DNA from: Lathyrus oleraceus
Lineage: Eukaryota; Streptophyta; Magnoliopsida; Fabales; Fabaceae
DNA: 64,000 nucleotides
Direction of reading: 5' to 3'
NCBI RefSeq assembly: GCF_024323335.1
Contig: NC_066581.1
Coordinates: 296,184,536 to 296,248,535, forward strand
Shown here: piece by piece, positions 46,371 through 58,100 of the stretch
Layout: every line of letters begins with the position of its first letter
How positions within the stretch are numbered: position 1 is the first letter of the stretch
The notes under the pieces: model-generated
Seen by the model: the letters and a program-made list of their open reading frames with translations, nothing else
What the model was told of the DNA's origin: nothing
Database searches by the model: none
Made by a program: the position numbers and the translations under genes

Positions 46371-46552
46371 GGTAATCTATTTCCAGTATTAAGATAATCG
46401 ATTACCAGTTATGCGTGTTGTCCTATACGACAAATTTTATAGCATGTAATCAATTATATATTTTGGGTAATCGATTACACAGTGCATTTTTTCAAATTTT
46501 TTAACGTTGGCTCAGGTGTAACCGGTTACACCATATTGGGTAATCGATTACC
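46371..46552 (+). repeat. Cluster of GTAATCGATTAC-type palindromes
   Basis: Palindromes and relics lie at 46371 (GGTAATCTATT, decayed), 46395 (TAATCGATTA), 46446 (GTAATCAATTA, decayed), 46467 (GTAATCGATTAC), 46515 (GGTGTAACCGGTTACACC, perfect 18 bp) and 46539 (GGTAATCGATTACC, perfect 14 bp). Confidence 0.9.
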
Positions 46553-47293
46553 ACTGAACCAGTGGCAAAAAACATTGCATTCTTTCATCAATTTTTTTTT
46601 ATGAAGCGTGTTCTTGAAGCATGGCATCCTTTCATGTATCATGAACATTTAGAGAGGTGTATAAGGGTTATATATAACACATTGCTGCAGAATTTGAACA
46701 CACCTCCTTTTTCAGCAAATATTTTCAAACAATCTTCTTCATTCATCTTTTCAAAATTATTTCAAGTTTTCTTGATTAAATTTTCTGGTGAAACTTTTTA
46801 CACCGAATTTTCATACACATTCATATAGTTTCATCCATACGATCATTAGAGCACTTGTTTGTCACAAAGAAGTTTGATTACTTTAAGGAGAAGATCAATC
46901 AATAGATTCATAGATTATTCCATTTGTCAAAAACTTGTAAAAACTCATATTATTGCTTTGTCCTTGTTGTCCAGGATTGTTGGAAACAAGAGGTTCATTA
47001 AAAGGGAGGATTGTTCTCTTTTTGAACTTAGTGAAAAATCCAAGAGGTTTGTTCTTGGTGTGATTGTTAGTGTCTATATAGAAATACTAGGAAGAGTCTT
47101 GTAAAAGTCCTAACAATAGTAAAATCTCTTTCATATTGAAAGGGGACTGGAGTATTCTCGATCTGTAAGGGGAACCAGGATATCTCTCTGTGTTCTTTAC
47201 TTTCTGCACTTTACCATTCATTGCTTAACCGAACCAGAAAAGAAAGAACAAAGTTTTCATAAAACTGGAAAAAGTTTTCAAAGAACCTAACTC

Positions 47294-47309
47294 ACCCCCC
47301 CCCCCCCCT
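47294..47309 (+). repeat. C homopolymer run
   Basis: A run of about 15 Cs just before TCTTAGGTGC near the LTR end. Its length is prone to sequencing and slippage error. Confidence 0.9.
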
Positions 47310-47331
47310 CTTAGGTGCATACTCAACTTAT

Positions 47332-48397
47332 AAAGAAGAGTATTCTTGAGGAATATCATAGCAGTGGTTTAATTATTCATCCTGGTGCTACTAAGATGTA
47401 CCAAGATCTTAAGAAGATGTTTTGGTGGTCAGGTATTAAGAAGGATGTTTATGAGTTTATTTATTCTTGTTTAACTTGTCAAAAGTCAAAGATTATGCAT
47501 TAGAAATTGTCAAGATTTATGCAACCATTAAGTATTACTGAGTGGAAGTGGGGCGACATTTCTATGGGTGTAGTGACAAGTTTGTGAATACTTCTAAAGT
47601 AAGTGATATAATTTGGATTGTGGTGGATAGGCTCGGCTTTTTTCATTCTGATAAAGACCAGTTATCCGTTGCAGAAGTTAACTTAGGTGTATATCAAAAG
47701 GATTGTCAATTTGTATGGTATTCATTCGAGTATTGGAATGATACAGTTTGAGGCTTTGTATGGTATGAGGTGTATGACACTAGTGTGTTGGTATGATTCT
47801 GGAAAAAGTGTTTTGCTTCGGCTAGAAATTATTTAGCGGACTACTGAGAAGATAAAAATGATTCAGGAGAATATGAGAGCTTCGCAAAGTTGACGGAAGA
47901 GTTATCATGATAAAAGGAGAAACGCTCTTGAGTTTAGAGAGGGTGATCATATGTTTATAAGAGTTACTCTGGTAACTGGTGTTTGTCGTGCATTGAAGTC
48001 TAAGAAGCTCACGTCGTGCTTCATTGTTCCTTACCAGATTTTGAAGCTAGTATGAGAAGTTGCATACAAAGTTGCTTTACCACCATCTCTTTCAAATCTT
48101 CACAACGTGTTTCACGTGTCTCAACTTCAGAAGTATGTTCCAGTTTTTTCATGTTATTCCAATGAATGATGTGCAAGTGAGAGATAACTTGACTGTAGAG
48201 GCATCACCATTGAAAAGTGATGATCGGAAGTGAAACACTTGAGAGGTAAAGAGAAAGTCTTGGTGAAGGTTATATAGGGAGGACCCGTTAGAGGAAGCAT
48301 GACATGGTAGCTGAAGAGCTGGATGAGGGAGTCTTATCCGGACTTGTTTCTTTTAGGTAAATTTATGAGGGCAAAAATTATGTAAGTGAGAGAGAGT
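47332..48397 (+). pseudogene. pol: Chromovirus integrase, internally deleted
   Basis: The zinc domain is KSILEEYHSSGLIIHPGATK, then FWWSGIKKDVYEFIYSCLTC (HHCC), with a stop at 47501. The core start reads WKWGDISMGVV, where the first catalytic Asp of S-M-D-F appears as Gly. Near 47722 the reading jumps from ...KRIVNLYGI to HSSIGMIQFEALYGMRC. In the family about 120 residues holding the second Asp and the Glu lie between, so the catalytic core is deleted. Many frame changes and stops follow, with recognisable C-terminal words (EFREGDHMFIRV, LSNLHNVFHVSQLQKYVP) up to about 48240 and a tail before the LTR. Confidence 0.8.
48385..48397 (+). other. Polypurine tract of chromovirus
   Basis: GTGAGAGAGAGT directly precedes the LTR start TGTAACACG at 48398. 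A purine-rich run in the right place. Confidence 0.65.
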
Positions 48398-49790
48398 TGT
48401 AACACGATGTTTTTATTATTTAATTTAATATGCTATTTTAATTAAAATTTATGATGTGTTGGTAAATTATTTTATTCTATGTGTTTGGGGTAGATGACCT
48501 AAGGTGGGAGAACACACTCTTTAGAAATAAAATGAGATTTTTATTGATAACGTATTTAATTATTTAATTTGATAAAATATAGTGTGGATAGAAATTAGAA
48601 GTTTAGTAGAGTTTTGGGTGTGAGGGTAATTAACAAGAAGTGAGGGTATCATGAGTAATATTAGAAATAAATAATTAGGTTTTTATTTGTTTTATTTAAA
48701 TAGGGAGATTGAGAGGAAAATAGGTTTTGGAAATTAGTACGTGAAATTTGGCAAGAGTTAGAGCAAGGTTTTGGAAGAGGGAGAGCAGTGAGGAGAAACC
48801 ATATCCAAAAGCTTAGGAATTCTACAAATTCAAGGTAAAAGAGGAGAAACTATTCATGTGTGGGTGCTTAGGAAAAAAGGATAAAGAGAGTTACTTACCT
48901 CCTCCTTTGGGGTTTTTCCTTTTCACCATTGTTGAATATTTTAAAGCTTGAGATGAATTTTCATCAAAACGCTTTCAAGAATTATGTGTCATTATGTTAA
49001 TTTCTTGTATTGATTGCATGTCGAATTCATATAAATAAATCTGATTAATTTTGAAAATTGTTGTTCATATTGGTTGTGTTAAAAGTGTTGAAGATGATGT
49101 TGAGTTTTAATCAAATCAATGTATATATGTTAATATGTGCCTATATCATTGGTTCTAATACTGTATTAACATGTATGGTTGAATTTCGTGTGTTTGGGAT
49201 CGATTGGTGTCAGAATTGGAGCTTTGATAGGGCTCTAATGGTGGAAATCACATTTTTGATATTGTTGTTTTGGGCTCTCACGCTCAACACGGTCAAAAAT
49301 CTGGTTGGTAAAATTTCACTTAGCACGAGGAGGGCTCACCCAACGAGAAACCTTATTTTTGGTTTCTAGTCTGAGTAATCTCGCTTTAGAGAGGATGAGC
49401 TTCGCTTAGAGAGCTACCATGTTTGCTTAGCGGGCGTGACATAGTGAGCACTCTGTTTTTTTAGATTCTGTGCTTAGCGAGTAAAAGTTTTGCACGACGA
49501 ATCCCCACTCAGCGAGCCCTGGCTGCGCTGGTCGGGGATGGCAGTGCATAGTTGGTTATTTTCGGATTTAATTTGGTGACAAAGTTCTATTTTGGTGATT
49601 AAATGGTACTGTTAGGTACTTAATAAGGTTATTTAATTTTGTTTGATGTGAAACGGTGCATTTTATTGAATTGATAGTTATTATGCATAAAATTGTTGAG
49701 TTTATGTTAAGTTGTGATCAATTGATTGATAATGAGCATTGTTGAGTTTCATGGTGAGTGACCATGAAAGAGTAATGGTTGAGATATGAT

Positions 49791-49892
49791 GAGTCTGATT
49801 CAGAGAGGGGACCATGACAAGCGTTGATAGAGTTGAGTTGTGAGTCTGGTTAAGAGAGGGGGCCATGACGAGCATTGATTGAGTTGAGTTGC
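49791..49892 (+). repeat. 51-bp tandem duplication
   Basis: Two adjacent 51-bp units (49791-49841, 49842-49892) start GAGTCTGATTCAGAGAGGGG and GAGTCTGGTTAAGAGAGGGG and share CCATGAC and TTGAGTTG. A third decayed start (TTCATAGAGGGGACTTTGG) follows near 49926. Confidence 0.88.
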
Positions 49893-50308
49893 ATTACATG
49901 TACTCATGAGTTGTAAAGTTTCCCAGTTCATAGAGGGGACTTTGGGACGACCCAATTCAGATATGGGACCATGGCAGGATGACAATCAGTAATAAAACTC
50001 TGATAATCCAAAAACTTGGTGCCATATGCATACAAAGTTGATTCGTCTAGCATTGCATACACACTTGCATCGAGTATGAGTTATTTGTTTATATGAGTTG
50101 ATGTGAGTGAGTAATTTTATTGTATGAGTTGATTTTGTTGTTTTGTATGAGTTTATGTTAATGTTGTCTTGGTGGTTGATATGAGTTCTGAGACTGGTAA
50201 CATATTGTTTATGTATCATTATTGTTTATGCATATTATCTATATATATGAATGTATTCTCATCCCCTGTTATTTTTGGTGTTTGTACTTTACCCAGTGGT
50301 GCAGATAC

Positions 50309-51647
50309 TGTTGGTGTAAGCCCTAGAGGCCAATACTTTTGGTACTTGTATCGAATTATTTATTAATAATAAAAGGCTTTTTCTTTATTATGTTTGTTTA
50401 ATAAAGTCCCTAGAATAGCTAGTCCGTTTATTGTATCAAGTATGACTTAATCACGAGATCACATTAAACATAAGGACACTATTCTTAAAGTATTTGTAGT
50501 CGAGCTTTATTGTAAAGTGGGATAACATTAAAGCATGAAGACTATTATGTTTATAGACTGATGATCACATCTCATGGATCATGGATAAGGAGTTATCAAG
50601 TCTTAAACATAGGTATGAATATTAAGAGTAATATTTATACTGGATTGACCCGCTATGAGAATACTATATAGAATGTTATGCAAAGTGTCATAAGTTATTC
50701 TCATGGTGATAATGGTGTATACCACCCTTCGACCTGAAACCACTGTGGACCCTAGATGTAGAGTCGAGTGTATTATTGCTGATTAAACGTTGTCCGTAAC
50801 TGGATGACCATAAAGACAGTTGATAGGTACTCCACGAAGCATGCTAAGGGACATGAGTGACCTAGATGGAATTTGCCCATCCTGTGTAACAGGATAAATG
50901 TCTATGGGCCCAATATTGAACTGGACAAGGATGACACGACATATGCCTTGTGTTCAATATAGACATAAGGGCAAAAGGATAATTATACACATTAGTATTA
51001 TCACATAAGGATTTGTCAGATCACATGACATTTTCGTGTCTTTGGTAGCAGTGATGTGTTGCTAGATACCGCTCAGTGTTTATTATGTTAAATACGTGAT
51101 TTAATATAATTGCCAATACCGCGAAAACCTACAGGGACACACACAAAGGACGAATTCATGAGAGATAGAGTAACTAAGGAACACCGTAAGGTACGGTGCA
51201 CTTAAGTGAATTGTAGAACATCGTAAGGTACGGTGTACTTAAGTAGAATACGAAATATGGTAAGGTACCATGCGCTTAAGTGAATTTGGCATATTATAAG
51301 ATATGGGCCACATACACTTAAGTGGGTTTTTTAGCTTGAAGCCCACACAAGTGGTTCTATAAATAGAACCCTTGTGTAGAAGCATTGAGTAGTTGCAATT
51401 TCGTCTCTCTCTCTCTCTCAAAGCCTTCATTCGTGGCAGCTAGCAGTGAGATTGAAGGAATCCGTTCGTGTGGACTGAGTAGAGGCGTTGTCATCGTTCA
51501 ACGTTCGTGATCGCTCCGTAGATCTGCACCAAAGGTTATAATCGCCACAAGAGGTAACGATTCTATCACTGATCATGCCCATTCGTAAGGATCATTAAAG
51601 GAGAATTTTTTAAATTCCGCTGCGTTTTGGATCGCCCTTCTCCTTCA
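50309..51647 (+). repeat. Solo copia LTR with target duplication GATAC
   Basis: It starts TGTTGGTGTAAGCCC and ends CTTCTCCTTCA, the family of 33151-34546 and 40174-41517. GATAC flanks it at 50304-50308 and 51648-51652. With no internal sequence, it is the product of LTR-LTR recombination. TATA at 51357; the 37-bp repeats are at about 51187-51262. Confidence 0.95.
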
Positions 51648-52031
51648 GATACTTAGGTAGAAGAGCCTTAGTAGCTGTTGGCTTAGAGGATGACGTATTT
51701 GGCCTCTTCGATTATCTTTTAGTTTTGAGTTATTAGTTATGTTGCTATGATAATGTAATACTTGGGGTAACTTTTCTGTTTTGTTTCATGTGTGGGAGTA
51801 TTTTATTTGAGCACTATTTGCTTCGGTTGAGAAGTTTTGAGATAATTTTAATTATGAGATATTTTAATTATTTTATGAGATTACTAAACTTATTTTATTT
51901 TGTTAGTTCCGATGCGATAAATCTAATAAAGATGAGCATGTGATGATGAAATATGTGTGACACCATATGTTTGAGTACTTGAAATTACCTGTAACTATAT
52001 ATTTGTATGTGAGGTTTTTAGGGTGTTACAT

Positions 52032-52699
52032 AATCAACCATAATGTCACATGGATTAAACTTGAGGTTCAAGTCAATTTTACTACCCCCTATAATGGGTG
52101 TCATGTTTAATCGCAAAATGTACATGACTGTTACCTCATTGGTGTAGAACTAGTGAAGATGAATCGTATTCCATTTGTGAGTGTCCCTTCTTCATTTTTT
52201 GAGTTTGTATATATGACATGCTTGATTACTGGCGCATTATGAATATTTGATGGCCTTGTCTCCTTGTCTGAGAGAAATCTGTATGACCATAACGACATTG
52301 TCTTCTTGTTTGTGCATGACCGACATTTTTTTACTGCTATTAACCGCCATTTCTGTTTGTTTTTTGAAAAGGTTATACACAATGATTAAATTAAAAAATG
52401 TAAATAACCATTTTTAAAAAAAAATAACAACATTTAAAAAAAAACTCAAATAAACACATTTTCAAATAATTTACCAAACTAACCATTTTTCAAACATAAT
52501 AAATCCCCCCTAGAGGATGCGCTACTGCATGTGGCGCGTGTACTCTATTTTTGTCTTAGGCGTCAATGCTCGTGGTGCATGCTTGTCTTTAATGCCAATG
52601 GCAGTGGCACATGTATGTAAGCTTTAGGAGCATACGTCATTACCCGTGGCTCTTATGTTGTTTTGTTATTTAAAAAAAAATTAACAGCAAAATAAAAAA
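52032..52699. other. Unassigned AT-rich sequence
   Basis: I see no convincing gene. A run of A-tracts (about 52390-52500) is followed by text rich in TGGCGCG/GTGGC words (52510-52650). It could be the outer part of the element carrying the mobile-domain remnant to its right, but I could not define ends. Confidence 0.4.
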
Positions 52700-54230
52700 A
52701 AAGTTAGTAAAAAAAAATAAATTTTAATATTATTCCATTAAATAGAATTACACAACGATTGGAGAGGATTTTAATGAATCGCTCGATCGTAACGCCCATA
52801 GGTTCTACACCCTGGCGTATTCGCTTGCCTATGAGGCCTCCCACGATTTCTTTGAGGTATTTGGAGTCTCCTAGTATTCTCATGAGCAAAAGGTGTTTGG
52901 TGCGAGGTTCCTGGGATATTAGTTATCTAATAAATTATCGATCATTTCTCGCAAGAAGTCGATACTATTGTAATCGAATTTGGTGCCCATGTTGTCATGG
53001 TTAGATCATGTTAGTTGGGTTACGTGTGGGCGGGCTAATTGGTTGAATTGGGACATTAATTCATTTTGAAAACTCTGCAATGGTTGTTGTGGTGTTTAAA
53101 AGGCATGTGCTGGTTGGGTGTATTGGCAGTGTGATGTTTAGGCGCTTTGGTGGTGTGATATTTGGATGAATATTAGTTGGATGTCATGGTGGGATGTGGT
53201 GGTATCATATGCCTCATCGGGGATATAGTAAGATATGGTCGCGGTATATGGTTTTTGGTGGTATGGGACATGCTTTTGGTTTTGTATTTGAGTATGTGGC
53301 ATGAATTGGTCACAGGGTTAGGTGTATGTGGCTTTGTAATCATGTTTGGTTGATTGTTGGGTGTATGTGGTATGGTAATGTTATGGGGTTGGTTGTTGGG
53401 TTTGGGTGGGTTGACAATGTTGTTGGGTTTGGTAATGTTATGGGGTTGGTTGTTTGGAGTATGATGACAAAGATCATAGGCATCAGTCAATCAAATAGCT
53501 CGGGTCAGACATAAATTATGTCGTTGTAACCGATCTATACCAATTCGTATAATTTCAAGTTAGTCTAGCATCCTGCATGATAGGTTCGTTTATTGTTTGT
53601 TGATATAGGTGTTTCCATTGATGACATGCCTCTGTATATAACTCTATCCAATCATAAAAATACCATTGGGTATCAACTCTTAGTTGATGCCATTGTCCTA
53701 AACACGTCGCGGGGTCTAGGATTTGTTGCTGCATGTCGAACTATAGTTTAACACGGTCACTCTGGTGCATCTCCATAATAGTGAACCTGATTATTGTTGT
53801 TTTTGCAGTCTAAACTACAACATCCTCAAGGTCAATCTCATAGTCAAGACCCATATACGGCCTCCAGATAAATTGTAGAGGAAAATATATTATTAGAAGA
53901 TTTATAAATTGGTAAAATTAAAACTAACTTAACGAGATGATGAGTTGTTTAGTTGTAAATTGGTAAATTGGCATTGATGAACAGGAGTCAATAGTGGAGT
54001 TTCTTGACACGCCTGGGTAGTGGACCCAAGAACGCATGCATAGAGTTAGCAAAAGTATAAGCGATGATGGAATCACGATATAATGTTTTCCTTCTTCCAT
54101 CCTCCATGGGAGGTTTAGGTACATATGTGTGATCATTGACATATAATGGTGCGTCAATATCAGCAGCGAAAGGTGGATGGAATTGAGTTGGAAGTACAAT
54201 TATGGTAAATAAAGTTTATGTTGAAAAAGC
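52700..54230 (-). pseudogene. Remnant of a plant mobile domain (MAIN-like) gene
   Basis: Minus-strand reading of about 53888-53540 gives FIWRPYMGLDYEIDLEDVVV, TAKTTIIRFTIMEMHQSDRV and PATCLGQWHQLRVDTQWYF, with stops between. This resembles the C-terminal half of plant mobile domain proteins (MAIN-like and phosphatase-7-long-form-like), found as host genes and inside Mutator-type elements. Further down, 53490-53326 is a Pro/Asn/His-rich repeat (HTPNNQPHNIT) and 52889-52704 a helical tail (LREIVGG-like LKEIVGGLIGKRI). Upstream, 54190-54010 reads PKPPMEDGRRKTLYRDSIIA. At least four stops make it a pseudogene. The assignment is by recall of the family and uncertain in extent. Confidence 0.5.
53326..53460 (+). 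repeat. GGTTGG-rich minisatellite
   Basis: GGTAATGTTATGGGGTTGG occurs at 53374 and again at 53431 (57-bp period), with related TTGGTTGATTGTTGGGT text before it. On the minus strand it encodes the HTPNNQPHNIT-like repeats of the mobile-domain remnant. Confidence 0.8.
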
Positions 54231-54709
54231 TTTATGGAGAAAAATGGAAATTGTAGAGGAAAAAAATCTCAAGGTGGTTTCTTTATCTATTGCAGAGAGA
54301 TGGAAGTGAGGAAGAAGAAAGTGTTAGAGGTAGCACGTTAAATACCTAAAGGAAAAACGGTTCAGTCCCCCCTCCCCCGAAGTGACTTTAGCCACATGGT
54401 GTGTTTAAGTTGACACTTGGCATCATAAAGGTCATGGAGAAAGATGAAAGTGGGATTAAGAAGGTTTTTTCTTGATTTCATTTTTAATTAAGGCTCATAG
54501 GAAATAAGGATTGATCATGATCGATTTCACGCACGCCTGTGGCGTGACATTCTCGGGTAAAGTGGTCATAATTATTAGAATCATAATTAATTACTTTGAT
54601 GTTTTGTTGAAGTGATGTGTATAGAGTGGGGAAACAATGTTGAAGGGCTTCAAAATAGCCAACTTTCTTCCATTTGATCATATGATCTAAAATGGCCTTT
54701 TTTTACATC
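54231..54709. other. Unassigned intergenic sequence
   Basis: No gene, repeat or RNA recognised. There is a short C-run (CCCCCCTCCCCCG) near 54368. It is probably the flank of the mobile-domain remnant. Confidence 0.4.
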
Positions 54710-55134
54710 TGTTAACTTGAGATTTTCTACTTAGTAGGAAAAGTCAAATGGATATTTCATTGTGTGAAATGCTAAGTGTTTGCAATGTTGGACAGCAGTA
54801 GACAGTGATGACACAATGATTAGGCATCCCGAATAACATCTTGAGATGTAGTTTGGAAAAATCTCAAGAGAAAATGTCGAGAATTTCTTTGGAGGATTCT
54901 CAAGAACATATCTGGGTAACTGCTCAACACATGCCGAGGAGGGACTTTTTGATAGACTCCAAAGACTTAGAAAATTGAGGGCACTAAATACAGAAGAGAC
55001 TTAGTACTATCAACAACTACCTTCAACGAGTAGGCAGTTACTAGTCACTAAGCAGTTAGAGAATGTGTGGTAATGATTTCAGTAGTTTCAAAACCCTAAT
55101 GATGTAGCGATACGTTGGAACATGAGTTGCATGT
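54710..55134 (+). repeat. 5' LTR (left part) of a third Ty3/gypsy element
   Basis: It may start TGTTAACTTGAG at 54710. It is interrupted by the solo Ogre LTR at 55135 and continues at 59414 (one copy of CATGT is the duplication). The whole LTR would be about 0.89 kb. The start is inferred from TG and from the size implied by the primer-site region at 59881; there is no second copy in the window to confirm it. Confidence 0.5.
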
Positions 55135-58100
55135 TGTAGCGGGGTTTTCGTTACCTTTAGGTTTATTGACTAAACCAAAAGTCAACATACAATTCGAGTC
55201 GCCACCGCACTTTTATTTGTCCAAAGAAAAGGCTAAAAAGCGAACAAAAGCCAAGTAATAAGTTTTTCAAATCAAAAACTAATAAAAATGTCAGAGATCT
55301 AGGTAAGGGGGTTGGTTATGAAATGGGAAGGTTTTACGCACCCAAAACATCCTTAGTACTCTAAGGGAACCCTTTTTGCAAATATGTGTTATAGGTTGGT
55401 ATTTGTGAAAAGACTTGTACAAAAGATTGGGGGGATGAGAAAAGAATAGATTATATTTACAAATTTTGTTGTTTGAATGAATGAACCCATTGCCTACGTA
55501 CCATCACAAAGGAGGATCAAAACCTCGTAGTTCGGGGTAAAAATCTCAAAGATTGGTGAATTGATTTGATCAAAAGCCTTAAGGTCTTTTGTTATCAAAG
55601 GGATAAAACTCAACCAAAACCAACAATCCACCATGTGAGGAAGGCTTCAACATGCTAGTGAGGGGTTAACCCTATAATAAGCATGGAAGACTCATAATCC
55701 AACACTAAGGATGAGGTGAGATTTACATCAACCACTATGATAACTCAAACCTATGATTAATGTTTATGAAAAGGTTTAAACAGGTGGCCATTGGAACCAT
55801 AAAATCAACTTGAAGTGAGTTATATTTCCAAGTTAGACTTATTTATAAAATGAAGTCAAAGTGGGATTAATGTTTATTCACAATGAGTATTTATGAAAAT
55901 GGTTTTGAAAAGTCAAAGTCCTAAGGCCTAGGTTTCTAATTTGAAACAAAGTCAAAGTTTGAAAATGATAATTTGGCTTGGTTAGAGTGGGGAGAAGAAG
56001 AGAAGGGCTATTCCTAAAGCATACAAAGATAAGAGGGGAAAGATAAACCCTTGGAGTTCCCTTTCTTGGAATCATAAAGATGATTCAAGATGCTCATTTC
56101 CTTTGGACTTGACACACAAACAAGCAATCAAACAATTTGAATTCAAGCTCCTAGGATCTCCACTTGGCTTGGCTATTAACTTGGCTACTCATGACAATGG
56201 TCATATTTTCACAATCTCAAGATAGGATCCCTATCACACAAAATCAAACATCAAAAAGTTCACAACACAATAAAGGAAATGGACAATGAATAAGTTTGGA
56301 AGAGAAGTCCTTTGAGATCAACTTTGAATTTTAGGATTCTAAAGGCATGAGACCTATCTTAGACACAAAACAACTCACTTGATCATGGATCAAATTGAGT
56401 TTGGTTTAGATCAAAGAAGGTTAAACTTCTCATTTGTCAAGACCAACTTCAAGACTTTAACTCATTGGTCACTGATGGAAAGAAAGGGATGAAGATGAAA
56501 GGGAGGGGAAAAGAAAGACCACAACCAAATCCAATTGATCAAATGTGAATCAAATCACCATCAACCAACACCAAACAGAAGAGAAATGAAGATAGCAAGT
56601 CAAGAGGTCAACCATATTTTTTTGGTATTTTTTGAATTAAAATAAAATGCAAATAAAAATAAACAAATAAGGTTGAACCTCAAATTCAATTCAAAGCAAC
56701 TTCAAAGAGTCCAATTAAATTCTCATAGGTTCAACATAGTCAAACAAGCTTTGACTAATTTTCTCACAAATTTTTGAAATCAGAAACTAATTAAAAACAA
56801 TTAAAAACAATTAAAAATAGCATAGTATGAATTAAAATCTCAAATAATCTCAAATCAAATAAGAAATTGATTAGACTATTTTTCATTGACTTATCATGAT
56901 CCATAAATGCTATGAAAATATTTTTGGATTTTTTAAAAGTCAGAAAATACTTTAAAATGAATTAAAACCATTAAAAATCAAATAATCCATAAAAAATATC
57001 AAATGAAGTCACAAAAATAATTAAAAATCAAAATATGAAACTATATTTTTCAAGAAAATTTTTGGAGTTGGTCTCATATTTTTATGACTTCAAATGAATT
57101 TTTTTATGAATTTTTGAAAATCAAATGAATTAACTGAAAATAAAAGAAAATGGAATAAATGGAAAAAAAACCACAGCCACGTGATGGAACTCATTAATTG
57201 ACGTGGCATCAAGGGACGATCCAGATATGAGGGAACACAATGCACTTGAGTCAAACGCGCTACACAAATCATTAAGTGAGGTATTTGAAACGGACGTGTG
57301 AGATTAAAACGTGGAAACCAAATCCAAGGGCCAGGAGGATGCACATGTGGTGGTGGTGGTGGTGGAAACCACCATCTTCTCCGCCCAGACAACCAATTTG
57401 GGCCACCAGTTGCAGAGAAAAAAGTTTTAATGAAAATGGAAAACAAGGACATGGAAATGAAGCTCGTGTGATGGAGATCATCACTGTACCATTGGATCTT
57501 CCTCACTCTTCCTATATTTAGAGAAACGTGAAGAAGAAGATCATGGTGTTCAAACTGTAAGCTCATGAAATGATGAATTGAAAGCACCAATGGCTTGCCT
57601 CAAGTGTGAGGACTTCAGAAAACCACAGAAAAACAAGGATGCTACATTAAATTAAGAGTTCTAGATCCAAAAAGTTTGAGAAATAACCTTTGAATTGAAG
57701 AACTTCTGGCCACGAATCCTTCAAGATCCTTGCTTCTTTTTGATCCTTGAGTGTAATGGAAGTGAAAGGCTAAGGAATTAGGCTTTGAAGCTCAGCTAAT
57801 GATGCTGAATTTCAAGCTCGAAAGTAAGAACAATTTTTGAATAATTCCTTTGGTATGGCTATGGTTTCAATGCTGCAGCAATTCAGGTCTCCAAAAGGTT
57901 GCCAAATGAATGAGAGGAAGGGGTTATTTATAGATGAATGCATCAGCTGATCACACTTCTTTCATGTGCATGGCAAATTGAAAAATGGATGCATGGGCCT
58001 GTGTACGCGTGCGGGAGGCCCAATGATGAATGCAAAAGCTTTCTGAGATCAAGTAAAGGGTAAATGGTCATGTGCATTGGACTGAACAAGCTTGCATACT

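Larger units (their letters stand above)
45898..47331 (+). repeat. Solo copia LTR in chromovirus (SIRE-like)
   Basis: It splits a chromovirus reading (VLEP-K ... K-KSILEEYHSS). The word TAAAGA flanks it on both sides (45892-45897 and 47331-47336), consistent with a 5-6 bp target duplication, so the ends are known to within a base or two. It starts TGTATTTTTTTG; the right end lacks a clear CA. A C-rich run near the right end (47294-47309, then TCTTAGGTGCATACTC) resembles the end of the SIRE-like LTR at 29028. Internal palindromes at 46371-46552 are listed separately. It has no coding content. Confidence 0.7.
48398..52031 (+). repeat. Chromovirus 3' LTR with a nested copia solo LTR
   Basis: It starts TGTAACACGATG and ends AGGGTGTTACA at 52031; the TGTAACA/TGTTACA ends form an inverted pair. 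Removing the nested copia LTR (50309-51647) and one 5-bp duplication leaves about 2.29 kb, a normal chromovirus LTR size. It includes AGCGAG-rich text around 49370-49530 and a 51-bp tandem duplication at 49791-49892. The bases after it are TAATC. ORFs inside are not protein-like. Confidence 0.78.

Noticed and set aside
53173..53490. Pro/Asn-rich minus-strand frame as an intact small protein
   Set aside because: It is a translated minisatellite within the decayed mobile-domain remnant, with stops at both ends and no start context.
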